A stretch of 64,000 bases of DNA from Bifidobacterium sp. ESL0800 (GCF_029395355.1 NZ_CP113913.1:682001-746000); one strand, 5' to 3'; counted from the first letter of the stretch, positions 18,929-27,874 are shown. Notes: a model not told the origin generated them from the letters alone. Numbers and translations: made by a program.

Positions 18929-19804
18929 TCACACGGCCTTACGGGTGAGCCTGCGGAACAGCAGCCCGCCGACGATAATCCAGAACGCAGCCATCAACGT
19001 CGCTACCATAATGGAGCCAAAAGACGCGATATTGCCCAGATCACGCGCGGCCGAAGCGCCGGTGACCAGAGAGAAAGGATATACCAACGTCAGTGGCGGG
19101 ACAATCAGCGAAAGCACGCATCCCAATAGAGTGAGCGCTAGAACGATGCTCATCGTGCCGGCGAACGATTCGAATTTCGCCGAAATCGCCTGGGTGAGGG
19201 TCATGATCGCCCACAACGCCAACGTCATCGGCACGCCGCGGAGCAGGAATGGGCCGACGTCACGCAGGCTGAAGCTCAGCACCACCTTGCCGACCACAAG
19301 AAATTCAGCCTCGAACACCGCGACGGTCAAGAACGAAGCCAACAGTCCGTGCAGCATCTTCCCGATGATGGCCGTGGATGCCGTGCCGCTGGCATTGAGG
19401 CGCTGCCAGTTGCGGCCGACGTGCTCGTTGGATTCGATCTGGGCGGCGAAGGCGGCGACGAGAACCGGCATGAACACCATGCTCGGCAGCAGGATGGCCT
19501 GGCCCCAGACCGCCGCCCACGTCACGCCTTGGGCCTGGAAATCCTTGCGATAGTCGACATACTGGCTCCATCCGTTGAACATCCCGATGAGATCGAACAG
19601 CACTGTCGCGATCCAATACCACAGGTTGCCTGCCTTGCGCATCTCCCAACGAAGTGCCGCAGTCACGGACGGTTTGGATCGACGCCTTGTTGTTGTTCCA
19701 TGGTCACTGGTAAAGCTCGTAGAGATCATATCCGGAGTATGGTGAGCGTCGCCCATCCGCTTGTTCATGGTCACCTGTTCGTTTATCATCATGTTTCCGT
19801 TCAT
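18929..19804 (-). CDS. ABC-2 type permease, second subunit (LanG/LanE-like)
   Basis: 291 aa with six hydrophobic segments from about residue 55. The polar N-terminal 45 residues precede a VTAALRWEMRKAGNLWYW entry into the first helix, typical of lantibiotic-immunity or bacitracin permeases. ATG 19804 overlaps the stop of the preceding permease gene (ATGA) and has AAGGA upstream. With the other permease and the ATPase it would form a LanFEG-like exporter. Confidence 0.82.
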   Translation of the reverse strand: MNGNMMINEQVTMNKRMGDAHHTPDMISTSFTSDHGTTTRRRSKPSVTAALRWEMRKAGNLWYWIATVLFDLIGMFNGWSQYVDYRKDFQAQGVTWAAVWGQAILLPSMVFMPVLVAAFAAQIESNEHVGRNWQRLNASGTASTAIIGKMLHGLLASFLTVAVFEAEFLVVGKVVLSFSLRDVGPFLLRGVPMTLALWAIMTLTQAISAKFESFAGTMSIVLALTLLGCVLSLIVPPLTLVYPFSLVTGASAARDLGNIASFGSIMVATLMAAFWIIVGGLLFRRLTRKAV

Positions 19805-20682
19805 CGTCTTGATTCCTTCGCTTTGATCATCAGCGCCGAACCGACCGTCCAAATCACACAAGCGGCAAAACTGGTCACTACGCAGATCCAGGGATTACCG
19901 ACCATCGTCACATGGGCGTATCCGTCTGCCGTGGCAAGGCTCACGAAGGGATCGGCGGCTGAACTGATGCCAGCGGGAAACAGCCAGCCGAACTGCGGCT
20001 TGTCCATCGCAATCAGGCCGGAACCGATCAGACCGGCGATGACGCCGACGCCAAGGCCCACGGCCTGTTTGTCGATGACCATGGAAATCAGCAATTGGAC
20101 GGCCGTGACCGCCAGCGACGAGAACAACGCGATCAGCGACGTCACCGCCAACAGCCTCGCCAAACTTCCGGCAAAGCTGAAGCCGTTTGCCTTCGCCGCC
20201 ATCGGAATCCACACCAAAGGAATGATGAAGCACATCGCGAGTGCCAACCCCGCCACTGCGAACTTGGCGAGGAACCTCGTCACTTCCGATTGGCCCAACG
20301 ACAGCCATTTGAGGTTCATGCGCCCGCCCGTTTCCATCACTGCCAAACGACTGGTCAGCAGCGCGGCCAGAATTGGAGCCATCAGGCTGATGAAGCTGTA
20401 CGGTTCGTTATCGGCAAGCAGAACGGTACGGAGTGCGGGATTGCCGCCGGCCCGCTTTGCGAATGCCGCGCCCGACCATGCGGAGGTCAGCAATGCCATA
20501 CCTGCGGCCATCCACCAGAACGACGACCCTTTCAATTTGCGCAACTCCATGTGGATTGCGGTGACGATACCGCCTTTGATAGTCACGTCGCGGTTTGGGT
20601 CCGCAGAAGGTTTTTTAGCCGGCTGGCTGCTATACAAATTGTCATATGGACTGGAAGCAAAGCCCTTTGTAACCGAACTCAT
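19801..20682 (-). CDS. ABC-2 type permease, first subunit (LanE-like)
   Basis: 293 aa with six TM segments starting after a polar N-terminus of about 45 residues; the IHMELRKLKGSSFWWMA entry sequence is like that of the partner permease. It overlaps the ATPase gene by 4 bp upstream and the second permease by 4 bp downstream, so all three are coupled. Two related permeases plus one ATPase is the LanFEG layout that expels antimicrobial peptides from the membrane. No lantibiotic structural gene is nearby, so a resistance role is more likely than self-immunity; inference. Confidence 0.82.
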   Translation of the reverse strand: MSSVTKGFASSPYDNLYSSQPAKKPSADPNRDVTIKGGIVTAIHMELRKLKGSSFWWMAAGMALLTSAWSGAAFAKRAGGNPALRTVLLADNEPYSFISLMAPILAALLTSRLAVMETGGRMNLKWLSLGQSEVTRFLAKFAVAGLALAMCFIIPLVWIPMAAKANGFSFAGSLARLLAVTSLIALFSSLAVTAVQLLISMVIDKQAVGLGVGVIAGLIGSGLIAMDKPQFGWLFPAGISSAADPFVSLATADGYAHVTMVGNPWICVVTSFAACVIWTVGSALMIKAKESRR

Positions 20683-21680
20683 CGAGCACCTCCCGTAACC
20701 TGCGTCTGGACGCGACCGGAATCAGGGCTTTCCACCAGTTCGAGGAACGCCTCTTCGAGGCTCTTGCGTTCGGAGGCGACGCGATAGACCGCGATATCGC
20801 TATTGACCATTTGAGAGACCAGACCGGCAATCCGGCCATCCGGGCATTCCGGAATCCGCAACGTACAGGTCGACGGAACGAACCGATAGACGATGCCGTT
20901 TTGGCCGATCATTTCCGCTGCCGCTCTCGGGTCGGAGACGCGGATATCGATATGCCCCTGTTCGCGCAGATCGTCCAAGGAACCCTGATATAGCAAACGG
21001 CCGGAGGCGATGATGCCGACCACCGGTGCCATCTTCTCGATTTCGGAGAGGATATGGCTGCTGATGATGACGGTGACACCCTCACGAGCCGCCAGATCCA
21101 TGATCATCTCACGGACCTCGACCACCGCCTCGGCGTCCAACCCGTTCGTAGGCTCGTCGAGCAACAGCAGCTCCGGCCTCGAAATCAATGCCATGGCAAT
21201 GCCCAAGCGCTGCTTCATGCCCAGCGAATAGTCCTTCGCCTTCTTGCCTTCATGGCCTTTCAGACCGACCCGGTCCAGCACCTGTGTCGCCTCCGAAGCC
21301 GGCAGGCCAAGATAATCCGCCACCATCCGGCAGTTGTCCAAACCGGAAAGGCCGGGATAGAAACTTGGTCCCTCGATCATCGAACCGACACGGCCCGGCT
21401 GGATGCGGTGACCCACACCCCGCTTGCCATCGACTTCAGACCCGAGCATCCACATCCGGCCGGAAGTCGGTGAGGTGAGCCCCAGCAGCAGCTTCATCGT
21501 AGTGGACTTCCCAGCTCCGTTCGGCCCGAGCAGGCCGTAGACGCCGCCCATCGGTACCTGCAGGTTCAGCCCATCCACCGCCTTGAAATCACCATAGGAC
21601 TTGACTAGGTTCTGGGTGGCCACGGCCAGCCTTGGTCGCGTTCCAGACCGCATGGGACCTTCGTAACCATTCACATTCAT
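20679..21680 (-). CDS. ABC transporter ATPase (LanF/BcrA-like)
   Basis: 333 aa. Walker A GLLGPNGAGKSTTMK (about residue 53), Q-loop IEGPSFYPGL, signature YSLGMKQRLGIAMAL, Walker B ELLLLDEPTNGLD and H-loop ISSHIL are all intact. The C-terminal 90 residues form the regulatory tail found in BcrA-type ATPases. It is the first gene of a five-gene minus-strand operon (ATPase, permease, permease, kinase, regulator). Confidence 0.93.
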   Translation of the reverse strand: MNVNGYEGPMRSGTRPRLAVATQNLVKSYGDFKAVDGLNLQVPMGGVYGLLGPNGAGKSTTMKLLLGLTSPTSGRMWMLGSEVDGKRGVGHRIQPGRVGSMIEGPSFYPGLSGLDNCRMVADYLGLPASEATQVLDRVGLKGHEGKKAKDYSLGMKQRLGIAMALISRPELLLLDEPTNGLDAEAVVEVREMIMDLAAREGVTVIISSHILSEIEKMAPVVGIIASGRLLYQGSLDDLREQGHIDIRVSDPRAAAEMIGQNGIVYRFVPSTCTLRIPECPDGRIAGLVSQMVNSDIAVYRVASERKSLEEAFLELVESPDSGRVQTQVTGGAR

Positions 21681-22168
21681 TGTTTCGTCTCTTTCTAGGT
21701 AGGCGCTTCACGCATCTCCTATACAAGACGAGACAAGACGCGGCCGCAACGAATACCGGGAAAGTGTACCCCTAAGGGGACAAGGAGGAAAGATGCATTA
21801 ACGGCAGAGGCCTTCAACTGCGATATCACTTACCGCGTATGTAAGTCGCGGAAAGTTGACCGCGAATATCGCTGAAAATTGAATTGAGAAGAAACAACCG
21901 TTGAACCGCCAGCTGATTGGATTCAACTGGCGGTCCGCGGCCTGAAAAAGGAGAGCATGTAAAAAACGCCCTGCCGTGTGGTGCCGTCCGCTAAAGCTTT
22001 GTTTGCCCGACTTTATGATGCAGAAGGGTGATAGAACCACTTGACATCTTCACGTATAACCCATCCGTGGAGATTCTTTCCTCACGGTACGATGAACTTA
22101 CCGCCAAGGTCCTTGTGATAGGGGATTGTGGTTGGCTGGAGACGTGACCAAACGCCGGGACAAGATGT
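21681..22168. other. Intergenic region upstream of the ABC operon
   Basis: 488 bp between the ABC operon start and the end of a TetR gene. It holds the ABC promoter and a hairpin at about 21907-21935 (CCGCCAG and CTGGCGG arms, 14-nt loop). I see no convincing gene. Confidence 0.5.
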
Positions 22169-22783
22169 CTATTGGTCGATGTTGCGCTCGATGATCAGCG
22201 TGAGGGAGTCGATGCCGGACTGCCGGATCCGGTCGCGCTCCTGGCTGGTGTGGTCGGTGTAGAGCAGTTCGTCGACGAGGGCGGTGGTGAAGTCGAAGAT
22301 GATGGTCGACAGCGTCTTGAGGTTTTTGACGTCACCGCCGTTGGTGTAGTACAGGCAGCATTGGTGGACGAGGTCCTTGATCCTCTCGCTGTGCCGTTCC
22401 TGGACCTGCCTGGCGGCGGGCACGGCGTGAGCGAGCATCTCGATCTGGAGATGGAACTGCCGGTCCTCGCTGTTGACGAGCTGGTCGATGAGACGGCCGA
22501 GCCATTCTTTCTTGTCGTTGCGGAACAGGTTGAACGATTCCTGGGTGTCGACGTGTGCGAACACGTCGTTGAACGACTCGTCGTATTCCTCGAGGAGCGC
22601 GGCCAGGATGGCTTCCTTGTCGGCGAAATACGTGTAGAGCGTGCCGATGGACACCCCGGCCTCGCGGGCTATCTGGTTGGTGGTGACCTCGAAGTAGTTG
22701 CCTTCGAGGAACAGCTGCTTGGCAGTGTCGAGGATGCGCCTGACCTTCGCTCTGGCACGCTGCTGCGTCGGTTGCTTCGTCAT
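22169..22783 (-). CDS. TetR/AcrR-family repressor
   Basis: 204 aa. The N-terminal HTH is clear: RRILDTAKQLFLEGNYFEVTTNQIAREAGVS with IGTLYTYFADKEAIL (residues 15-60). The helical ligand-binding domain follows. It diverges from an EmrB/QacA-type exporter gene, and three copies of a 16-bp operator lie between the two. The expected role is drug- or metabolite-responsive repression of the exporter and itself. Confidence 0.92.
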   Translation of the reverse strand: MTKQPTQQRARAKVRRILDTAKQLFLEGNYFEVTTNQIAREAGVSIGTLYTYFADKEAILAALLEEYDESFNDVFAHVDTQESFNLFRNDKKEWLGRLIDQLVNSEDRQFHLQIEMLAHAVPAARQVQERHSERIKDLVHQCCLYYTNGGDVKNLKTLSTIIFDFTTALVDELLYTDHTSQERDRIRQSGIDSLTLIIERNIDQ

Positions 22784-22814
22784 TACCGTTCCCTTTCGTT
22801 CCCTGCTTGCTGTT

Positions 22815-22977
22815 CTGAGTATACGCTCAGATTTTTTGGAATTGGAATGATTTTCTTAGAAATCTGGCTGACGCAGAGCCGTCTGCACGTGAAATAAAAT
22901 GAGTATAAACTCATATTTAGGTTGACGGGTTCTTTTTACGGGTGTATTCTCGCTCAAGTAACTGAGCAAATACTCAT
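22815..22977. promoter_or_regulatory. Three TetR operators and exporter promoter
   Basis: Palindromic 16-mers CTGAGTATACGCTCAG (22815-22830), ATGAGTATAAACTCAT (22899-22914) and CTGAGCAAATACTCAT (22962-22977) share the form TGAG-N6-CTCA. A sigma-70-like promoter for the exporter lies between the second and third: TTGACG (22922-22927), 17-bp spacer, TATTCT (22945-22950). Confidence 0.8.
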
Positions 22978-22993
22978 CTTTTGGAGGTTGATT

Positions 22994-24415
22994 GTGGAAA
23001 ACATCGAAACGCAAGCGGCGCCGTCGCGTGGCAGAAGGGTCGCGCTGACGGTGGCCATGTGTCTGGGCATCGCGCTGGTGATGCTCGACACCACCATCAT
23101 GAACATCGCCCTGCCGGCCATGCAGCGCGGGCTGGGCGTGGGGCTCGACCGGCTCTCGTGGGCTCTGAACGTCTACACCATCATCGTGGCCACCTGTACC
23201 ATACCGTTGAGCCGTCTGGCCGACATCTACGGACGCGGGAGGCTCTTCGTCGTCGGTCTGCTCCTGTTCGGCGCGGGAAGCATGGTGGCCGGGCTGGCGC
23301 CAGGCTTCGGTGTGCTTATCGCCGGGCGTGTCGTTTCCGGCCTCGGGGCGTCGGTGCTGTTGCCTGTCGCCAACACGCTCGGCATCTCCGCGTGGGACGT
23401 CAGGGACCGTGTCAAGGTCGTCGCCGCGCTCGGCCTCACCCAGGGAGGTGCCGCCGCGCTCGGTCCGACCGTGGGTGGAATCGTCACCGACCGGCTCTCG
23501 TGGAACTGGATCTTCCTGGTCAACGTCCCGATCGTCGTCATCGCGCTTGTGCTCTCGCTCTGCGCCCTCGACCTGAAGGGCGAGAAGCGAATCCAAGCCC
23601 ACATCGACTGGCTGGGCAGCGTCGTGTCCATGGCCGGCCTGTTCGCCGTCACCTTCGGTCTCATCGAGTCCAAGGACTGGGGGATGGCCGACCCGCGCGT
23701 CTGGTTGTGCCTCGGTTCGGGTGTCGTGGCGGTGGTCCCGTTCGTGCTTGTCGAACGCCATGTGGCCTCACCGATGGTCGACCTGCGGCTGTTCGGGTTC
23801 CGCCAGTTCAGCGCCGCCTCGTTGGTCGCCCTCGTCGCCCAGTTCTTCTACATCGGCGTGCTGGTCATCCTGCCGACCTTCTTCACGGCTGTGCAGGGCA
23901 AAAGCGAGTTGAACGCGGCGATGATCCTGCTGCCCATGTCCCTGACCGTCTTCGCGTTCGGCGGCCTCGGTGGACTTGCCGTGGGCAAGCTCGGCCCGCG
24001 CCTCCTCGTTCTGACCGGACTGTTCGCCGTACTCGCCTCATATGTGCTGCTGACCGTCGTGGATCCCTCAAGCGTGACGGCCATGGCCCTCGCGGCGCTC
24101 GTTCTCGGTGTCGGCTTCGGCATCATCGCCGGCCCGATCAACGTGCTCGCCGCCTCGAGCCTGCAGGGCGAGCTGCTGACCGCCTCCCAGAGCGTAATCA
24201 GCGTGGTCCGCCAGATCGGCTCCGTGCTGGGCGTCTCCGTCTTCGTCTCTATGACCACGCGCGACATCACGGCTCTGTCGACGCATACCGTGCAGGCCAT
24301 GACCGGCGCCTACATCGGCGTCTACCGGATATGGATACCAGTGCTCGCGCTCTGCCTGCTCCTCGCGCTCCTGTTCCCCGGAAAGCGCGAGTACTTGCGG
24401 GAACTGAGCGTTTGA
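22994..24415 (+). CDS. MFS drug exporter, DHA2 (EmrB/QacA) family
   Basis: Proton-driven multidrug exporter, 473 aa with about 14 TM helices. Motif D1 LDTTIMNIALPAM (about residue 32) and antiporter motif A SRLADIYGRGRLF (about 75) are present, with motif C-like GAAALGPTVGGIVTDRLSW near 155. GTG 22994 has GGAGG six bases upstream. It is flanked by operators and divergent from the TetR repressor. The substrate is unknown. Confidence 0.92.
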   Translation: MENIETQAAPSRGRRVALTVAMCLGIALVMLDTTIMNIALPAMQRGLGVGLDRLSWALNVYTIIVATCTIPLSRLADIYGRGRLFVVGLLLFGAGSMVAGLAPGFGVLIAGRVVSGLGASVLLPVANTLGISAWDVRDRVKVVAALGLTQGGAAALGPTVGGIVTDRLSWNWIFLVNVPIVVIALVLSLCALDLKGEKRIQAHIDWLGSVVSMAGLFAVTFGLIESKDWGMADPRVWLCLGSGVVAVVPFVLVERHVASPMVDLRLFGFRQFSAASLVALVAQFFYIGVLVILPTFFTAVQGKSELNAAMILLPMSLTVFAFGGLGGLAVGKLGPRLLVLTGLFAVLASYVLLTVVDPSSVTAMALAALVLGVGFGIIAGPINVLAASSLQGELLTASQSVISVVRQIGSVLGVSVFVSMTTRDITALSTHTVQAMTGAYIGVYRIWIPVLALCLLLALLFPGKREYLRELSV

Positions 24416-24422
24416 TGTGCCT

Positions 24423-24938
24423 TTAACGATTGGCGTATCTCAACAGCACGGTTTGAATCTTGGGCATCAGCGTGTGAATAAGCTTGAGGTTCACGACGAA
24501 CACCACAAGGGCGGCGGCTTGCCAGAACAGGTAGACCGCCAGACCTGACTGGTCGATGCGCCAGTAGGCGATGATGAGCCAGGCCATGAACGGCATCTCG
24601 ATCAGGGCGGTGACGGCGCCGGGCACATAGTCTCGTGCCAACGGGCAGGCGAGGACGTGCACGACGAGATGGAACGTGTAGGCCACGCAGCTTGCCAGGT
24701 ACAAGGTGGTGCCACCGGTGAGCGAGCAGGCGATGGAGACGATGACGAGCAACACCATCTCCTCGGCGACGCCGGAGCAGAGCGCCGGGCCGTCGGTGAC
24801 CGCGCCGAACGCCCGGCGCTTGATGGGATTCATGCTGCCTGATTCCCGCCGCTTACACGCGGGTACCATGATCATCTCCTCGAAATCGTGAATGACGAAG
24901 ACGATGGGCAGGATCCAAAAACTCAGGAATATTGACAT
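24423..24938 (-). CDS. HXXEE-domain membrane protein
   Basis: 171 aa with four or five TM helices. The defining motif HDFEE lies in VIHDFEEMIMVP (residues 17-21), and a second conserved His pair is in TFHLVVHVLACP. Function of the family is unknown. It is divergent from a TetR gene at 25104, with a 20-bp dyad between them, so the two probably form a regulated pair; related pairs are common in Gram-positive genomes. Confidence 0.8.
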   Translation of the reverse strand: MSIFLSFWILPIVFVIHDFEEMIMVPACKRRESGSMNPIKRRAFGAVTDGPALCSGVAEEMVLLVIVSIACSLTGGTTLYLASCVAYTFHLVVHVLACPLARDYVPGAVTALIEMPFMAWLIIAYWRIDQSGLAVYLFWQAAALVVFVVNLKLIHTLMPKIQTVLLRYANR

Positions 24939-24990
24939 GTATCGACCTTTCCGTCACACGTGATGGTTCCACGAACTGCGGTTTTCTATC

Positions 24991-25010
24991 AGGGTGACAT
25001 TTGTTACCCT
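24991..25010. promoter_or_regulatory. Dyad operator between HXXEE gene and TetR gene
   Basis: AGGGTGACATTTGTTACCCT is a near-perfect 20-bp palindrome (8 of 9 arm positions). A second, longer-spaced GGTGACA...TGTCACC pair follows at about 25047-25075. Both are typical TetR-type targets. Confidence 0.65.
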
Positions 25011-25103
25011 ATGAAGGTAGGACGTTCTAGGCGTGGAAGTCCACCGGGTGACACAGATTCATGCGAATTGTCACCTTGCGGTGGCGAGGATATCGAGGTT
25101 TAT

Positions 25104-25649
25104 ATGACTGATAAAGAAAATCAGGTCGAGGATCGGGTCATCGACGCGCTGTTCGCCAAGCTGAAGGCGAATCCCTTTGCGTTCTTGACCGTCTCCGAAA
25201 TCGCGGCCGCGGCGGGAATCTCGCGCAAGACGTTCTACCGGCACTTTACTGGCAAAACGGATGTGGCGCGTCGCTACCTTGAGGGTCTGATGTCCGGGTT
25301 GGTCGACGAGGACGAGCAAATGGGCGACATGTCGTTTGCCGAAGGCATCCGACATTATTTCGTGTATTTTCAGGCCAGCAGGCCCCGTCTGCGGCTCTTG
25401 CGGGACAATGGGTTGCTTGATTTGGCGCTGCCGATTCAAAACGAGGTGTTCACCGAGCGTTTCCCGCAGCTGAACCTTCCCTGGCACGGTCCTGAGCTGG
25501 GCGATGAGCGGTTGGCTGACCTGTTCGTCGTCGGCGGACTGTGGAATGTGCTCGCCGACAGTCTTGATGCCGATTCTCCGGTCGACCCGAAACGTTTGGC
25601 CGTTACACTCATGTCCCAGGTGGCCAAGCGCACGGGCAAGCTCGGCTAA
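25104..25649 (+). CDS. TetR/AcrR-family regulator
   Basis: 181 aa. The HTH reads FLTVSEIAAAAGISRKTFYRHF (about residues 26-47), followed by TGKTDVARRYLEGL and a helical C-terminal domain. ATG 25104 has GAGG upstream; starting earlier at 24960 would add 48 unrelated residues running through the operator. It probably controls the divergent HXXEE gene and itself. Confidence 0.88.
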   Translation: MTDKENQVEDRVIDALFAKLKANPFAFLTVSEIAAAAGISRKTFYRHFTGKTDVARRYLEGLMSGLVDEDEQMGDMSFAEGIRHYFVYFQASRPRLRLLRDNGLLDLALPIQNEVFTERFPQLNLPWHGPELGDERLADLFVVGGLWNVLADSLDADSPVDPKRLAVTLMSQVAKRTGKLG

Positions 25650-25802
25650 TGGTCGGCAGCTCAATAAACATGGTTGGTAGCGTGGTAAACGAAGATTTCG
25701 CGAGTGGCGATTCGGTTGCTCCGTGGTAGTTGCCATTGACCCGCCTTGACCAAGACCGGCGCGCCTTGCGTACAAATTTTCTGTGTTGCTATCCGCGTCT
25801 CT

Positions 25803-26327
25803 TCAAGATTTATTGCGGTATTCGTCCTTGAGGATGTCGAAGAGCTGTTCGGGGCTCAGGTCGCAGTCATCGTCGAGCCACTTCTTGATGATCGCGGTGA
25901 TGCCGGCCCTGAAGAAGGCTCTGTGGTAGTCGATGTCGCCGGAAGGGTAGTATTTCTTGGCGAGATGTGTGTCGTATCGATTAGGCTGGAGTCTTAGGTC
26001 GAGTCCCATCTTGAAATAGGCTCGGTAGAAGTCCTGATGGTCCTTGATATGCGCGAAAAGTTTGGAGAAATCGTTCGAGTTGTATCCGCGGGTCTCCTCG
26101 TCGGCGTAGATGCTGTGCAAGGCGCCGAGCATCCGTTCCCCGATCGCGTCCATGAGATCCCTGATGTCCATGTAGCTCGCGTAGAAGGTGCTTCTGTTCA
26201 CGCTGGCTTTCTTGCAGATCTCGGTGACGGAGATTTCGTCCGCGACTTTGCTACGAAGCAAGACGATGAAGGCGTTTTCTATTTTTTCCTGCGATTCCTG
26301 TTTCCGCTTGTTTCCCTTGGTGTTCAA
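25803..26327 (-). CDS. TetR-like regulator with C-terminal helical domain
   Basis: 174 aa. HTH EISVTEICKKASVNRSTFY (about residues 32-50) and then YMDIRDLMDAIGERML, as in the AcrR-like group with a TetR_C domain. A 25-bp dyad at 26346-26370 lies just upstream, followed by a divergent small gene at 26459. GC is lower than in adjoining core genes. Confidence 0.87.
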   Translation of the reverse strand: MNTKGNKRKQESQEKIENAFIVLLRSKVADEISVTEICKKASVNRSTFYASYMDIRDLMDAIGERMLGALHSIYADEETRGYNSNDFSKLFAHIKDHQDFYRAYFKMGLDLRLQPNRYDTHLAKKYYPSGDIDYHRAFFRAGITAIIKKWLDDDCDLSPEQLFDILKDEYRNKS

Positions 26328-26345
26328 GCTTTCCTCCCCATTACT

Positions 26346-26370
26346 CCGACGGTTTTGACGAAACTGTCGG
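26346..26370. promoter_or_regulatory. Dyad operator upstream of TetR gene
   Basis: CCGAC-g-GTTT and AAAC-t-GTCGG arms around a 5-nt centre form a near-symmetric 25-bp site between the divergent TetR and small-protein genes. Confidence 0.6.
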
Positions 26371-26458
26371 TTGTCGGTCGTGTTCCCGCTCGTTATGCTG
26401 GCTCCATATTAACCCAACAGGTGTCGGGTATGGTTATGCGCGGCGGGAAAGGACGGCT

Positions 26459-26728
26459 ATGGCAAAGTCAAAACTGGTGAAGGCAAACAGGAAGATCGCG
26501 GAGGCGGCTCACGGTGGCTTTCGCAGAATGAACGATACGGTGACCGGAACTCACCAGCGTATCGCGGACGGTTTCGTCGGCCGATACCTCACCAAGGATG
26601 GGGAGAGCGTCGCCGATGCCCATATCAGGCTGCGTCGTGAACGCGAGGACAGGCGCACAGAGCATGCCGAGCGGGAAGCCACGAAACGAGAGGAAATCGA
26701 GCGGCGCCATCATCATCAGCGGCACTAG
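26459..26728 (+). CDS. Small charged helical protein of unknown function
   Basis: 89 aa, no TM. The sequence has repeated amphipathic units: KANRKIAEAAHGGFRRMND, then TGTHQRIADGFVGRYLTKDG, then ESVADAHIRLRRE, ending in a highly charged Arg/Glu/His tail. The pattern ...KIxxxVVGGYKKIEDxFVxxYLTKDGE... is one I associate with small Gram-positive proteins encoded beside TetR regulators, and that is also the arrangement here. A dyad operator lies upstream. No function is known to me. Confidence 0.72.
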   Translation: MAKSKLVKANRKIAEAAHGGFRRMNDTVTGTHQRIADGFVGRYLTKDGESVADAHIRLRREREDRRTEHAEREATKREEIERRHHHQRH

Positions 26729-26854
26729 ATTCCGCATCGTGCTTGGTGCCGACGTGGAATACGGTTATTTGCGTGTCGGAGCCAAGCCCTGATGTGTCTT
26801 TATAGAGGTTTCCGGACGTTTGGTTGACATGGGGACCCTCTGCTTGTTTCTCCC

Positions 26855-27874
26855 CTACTTCGCCAATGGCGGCGTGGTGGTGCCGGCGAGTGGCTTTTCA
26901 CCGGGGCGGGCGAGCGGGCCGACCAGCTCGTGGGCGTTGTATGGCTCCTCGAGGTAGGCGATGTCGCGCTCGCTCAATTTGACGTCGAGGGCGGCGACGG
27001 CCTGGTCGACGCGTTCGGGGGAGTTGCAGCCGACGATTGGTGCCGCCGGGCCGTGAACCCACTGCCAGGCCAGAGCGATCTGGGCCATGCTCACGCCGTG
27101 ACGGTCCGCGAGCTCGGCGACACGGTCGATGATCGGCTGGTCGGCCGCGCGATCGTGGTCGTATTTGCTGTGTTCGACTCTGTCGGTTCTGCCGCGCAAG
27201 GAATCCGAGTCCCAGGTCTTGCGCGCGAGGTGGCCGGAGGCCAGCGGGCTGTAAGCGGTCGGGATGGCTCCGTATTGCCGGGCGACGGGGATGAGCTCGC
27301 GCTCGTCTTCGCGGTAGATGAGGTTGTAATGGCATTGCACCGTGGAAAGTTTCGTCCAACCATTGCGCTCGGCCGCGGCTTCAAGGTTGTGGAACTGGTA
27401 GCCATACATCTCGCTGGCGCCGAGCGCGCGCACCTTGCCTTCGCGTACGAGGCCGTCGAGCGCCTCCATGGTTTCCTCGATGGGCGTGCCGTAGTCGAAG
27501 CGGTGCAGGATGTAGAGATCGAGATAGTCGGTGCCAAGGCGTTTCAGGCTGCCTTCGACCTCGCGTTTGATCGCTGCGGCGGAGGAGTGCCCTTCGTTGA
27601 AATACACCTTGCTGGCCAGAACGACTTTCTCGCGAGGCACGTTGAGATTCCGAAGCGCCTGGCCGATATATTCCTCGCTGGTGCCGCGCGCGTAGCAGTT
27701 GGCCGTGTCGATGGCGTTGACGCCGAGCTCGAGGGCGCGGGCGATGACCGCCTGCGTTTGCTCTTGGTCGAGCGTCCAGACGTGCTGGGCCGGATCGGGT
27801 TCGCCGAAGGACATGCCTCCGATGAACATCGGGGAGATTTTTATTCCTGAAGTTCCTAGATCGATGTATTCCAT
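26855..27874 (-). CDS. Aldo/keto reductase (YajO/IolS-like)
   Basis: 339 aa TIM-barrel oxidoreductase, distinct from the AKR at 12.8 kb. Tetrad residues: Asp and Tyr in AIDTANCYARGTSE (about residues 52-65), Lys in LASKVYF (about 84), His in ILHRFDY (about 122). LGASEMYGYQ and IVGCNSPERVDQAV complete the NADP site. ATG 27874 begins with MEYIDLGTSGIKISPM, the usual family start. It lies 64 bp downstream of a MerR gene on the same strand, likely co-transcribed. Confidence 0.92.
   Translation of the reverse strand: MEYIDLGTSGIKISPMFIGGMSFGEPDPAQHVWTLDQEQTQAVIARALELGVNAIDTANCYARGTSEEYIGQALRNLNVPREKVVLASKVYFNEGHSSAAAIKREVEGSLKRLGTDYLDLYILHRFDYGTPIEETMEALDGLVREGKVRALGASEMYGYQFHNLEAAAERNGWTKLSTVQCHYNLIYREDERELIPVARQYGAIPTAYSPLASGHLARKTWDSDSLRGRTDRVEHSKYDHDRAADQPIIDRVAELADRHGVSMAQIALAWQWVHGPAAPIVGCNSPERVDQAVAALDVKLSERDIAYLEEPYNAHELVGPLARPGEKPLAGTTTPPLAK

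Noticed and set aside
22981..24426. A 481-aa open frame overlapping the MFS exporter in another frame
   Set aside because: It is a GC-rich shadow: Arg/Pro/Gly-heavy sequence with no motif, while the other frame has all MFS motifs and TM helices.
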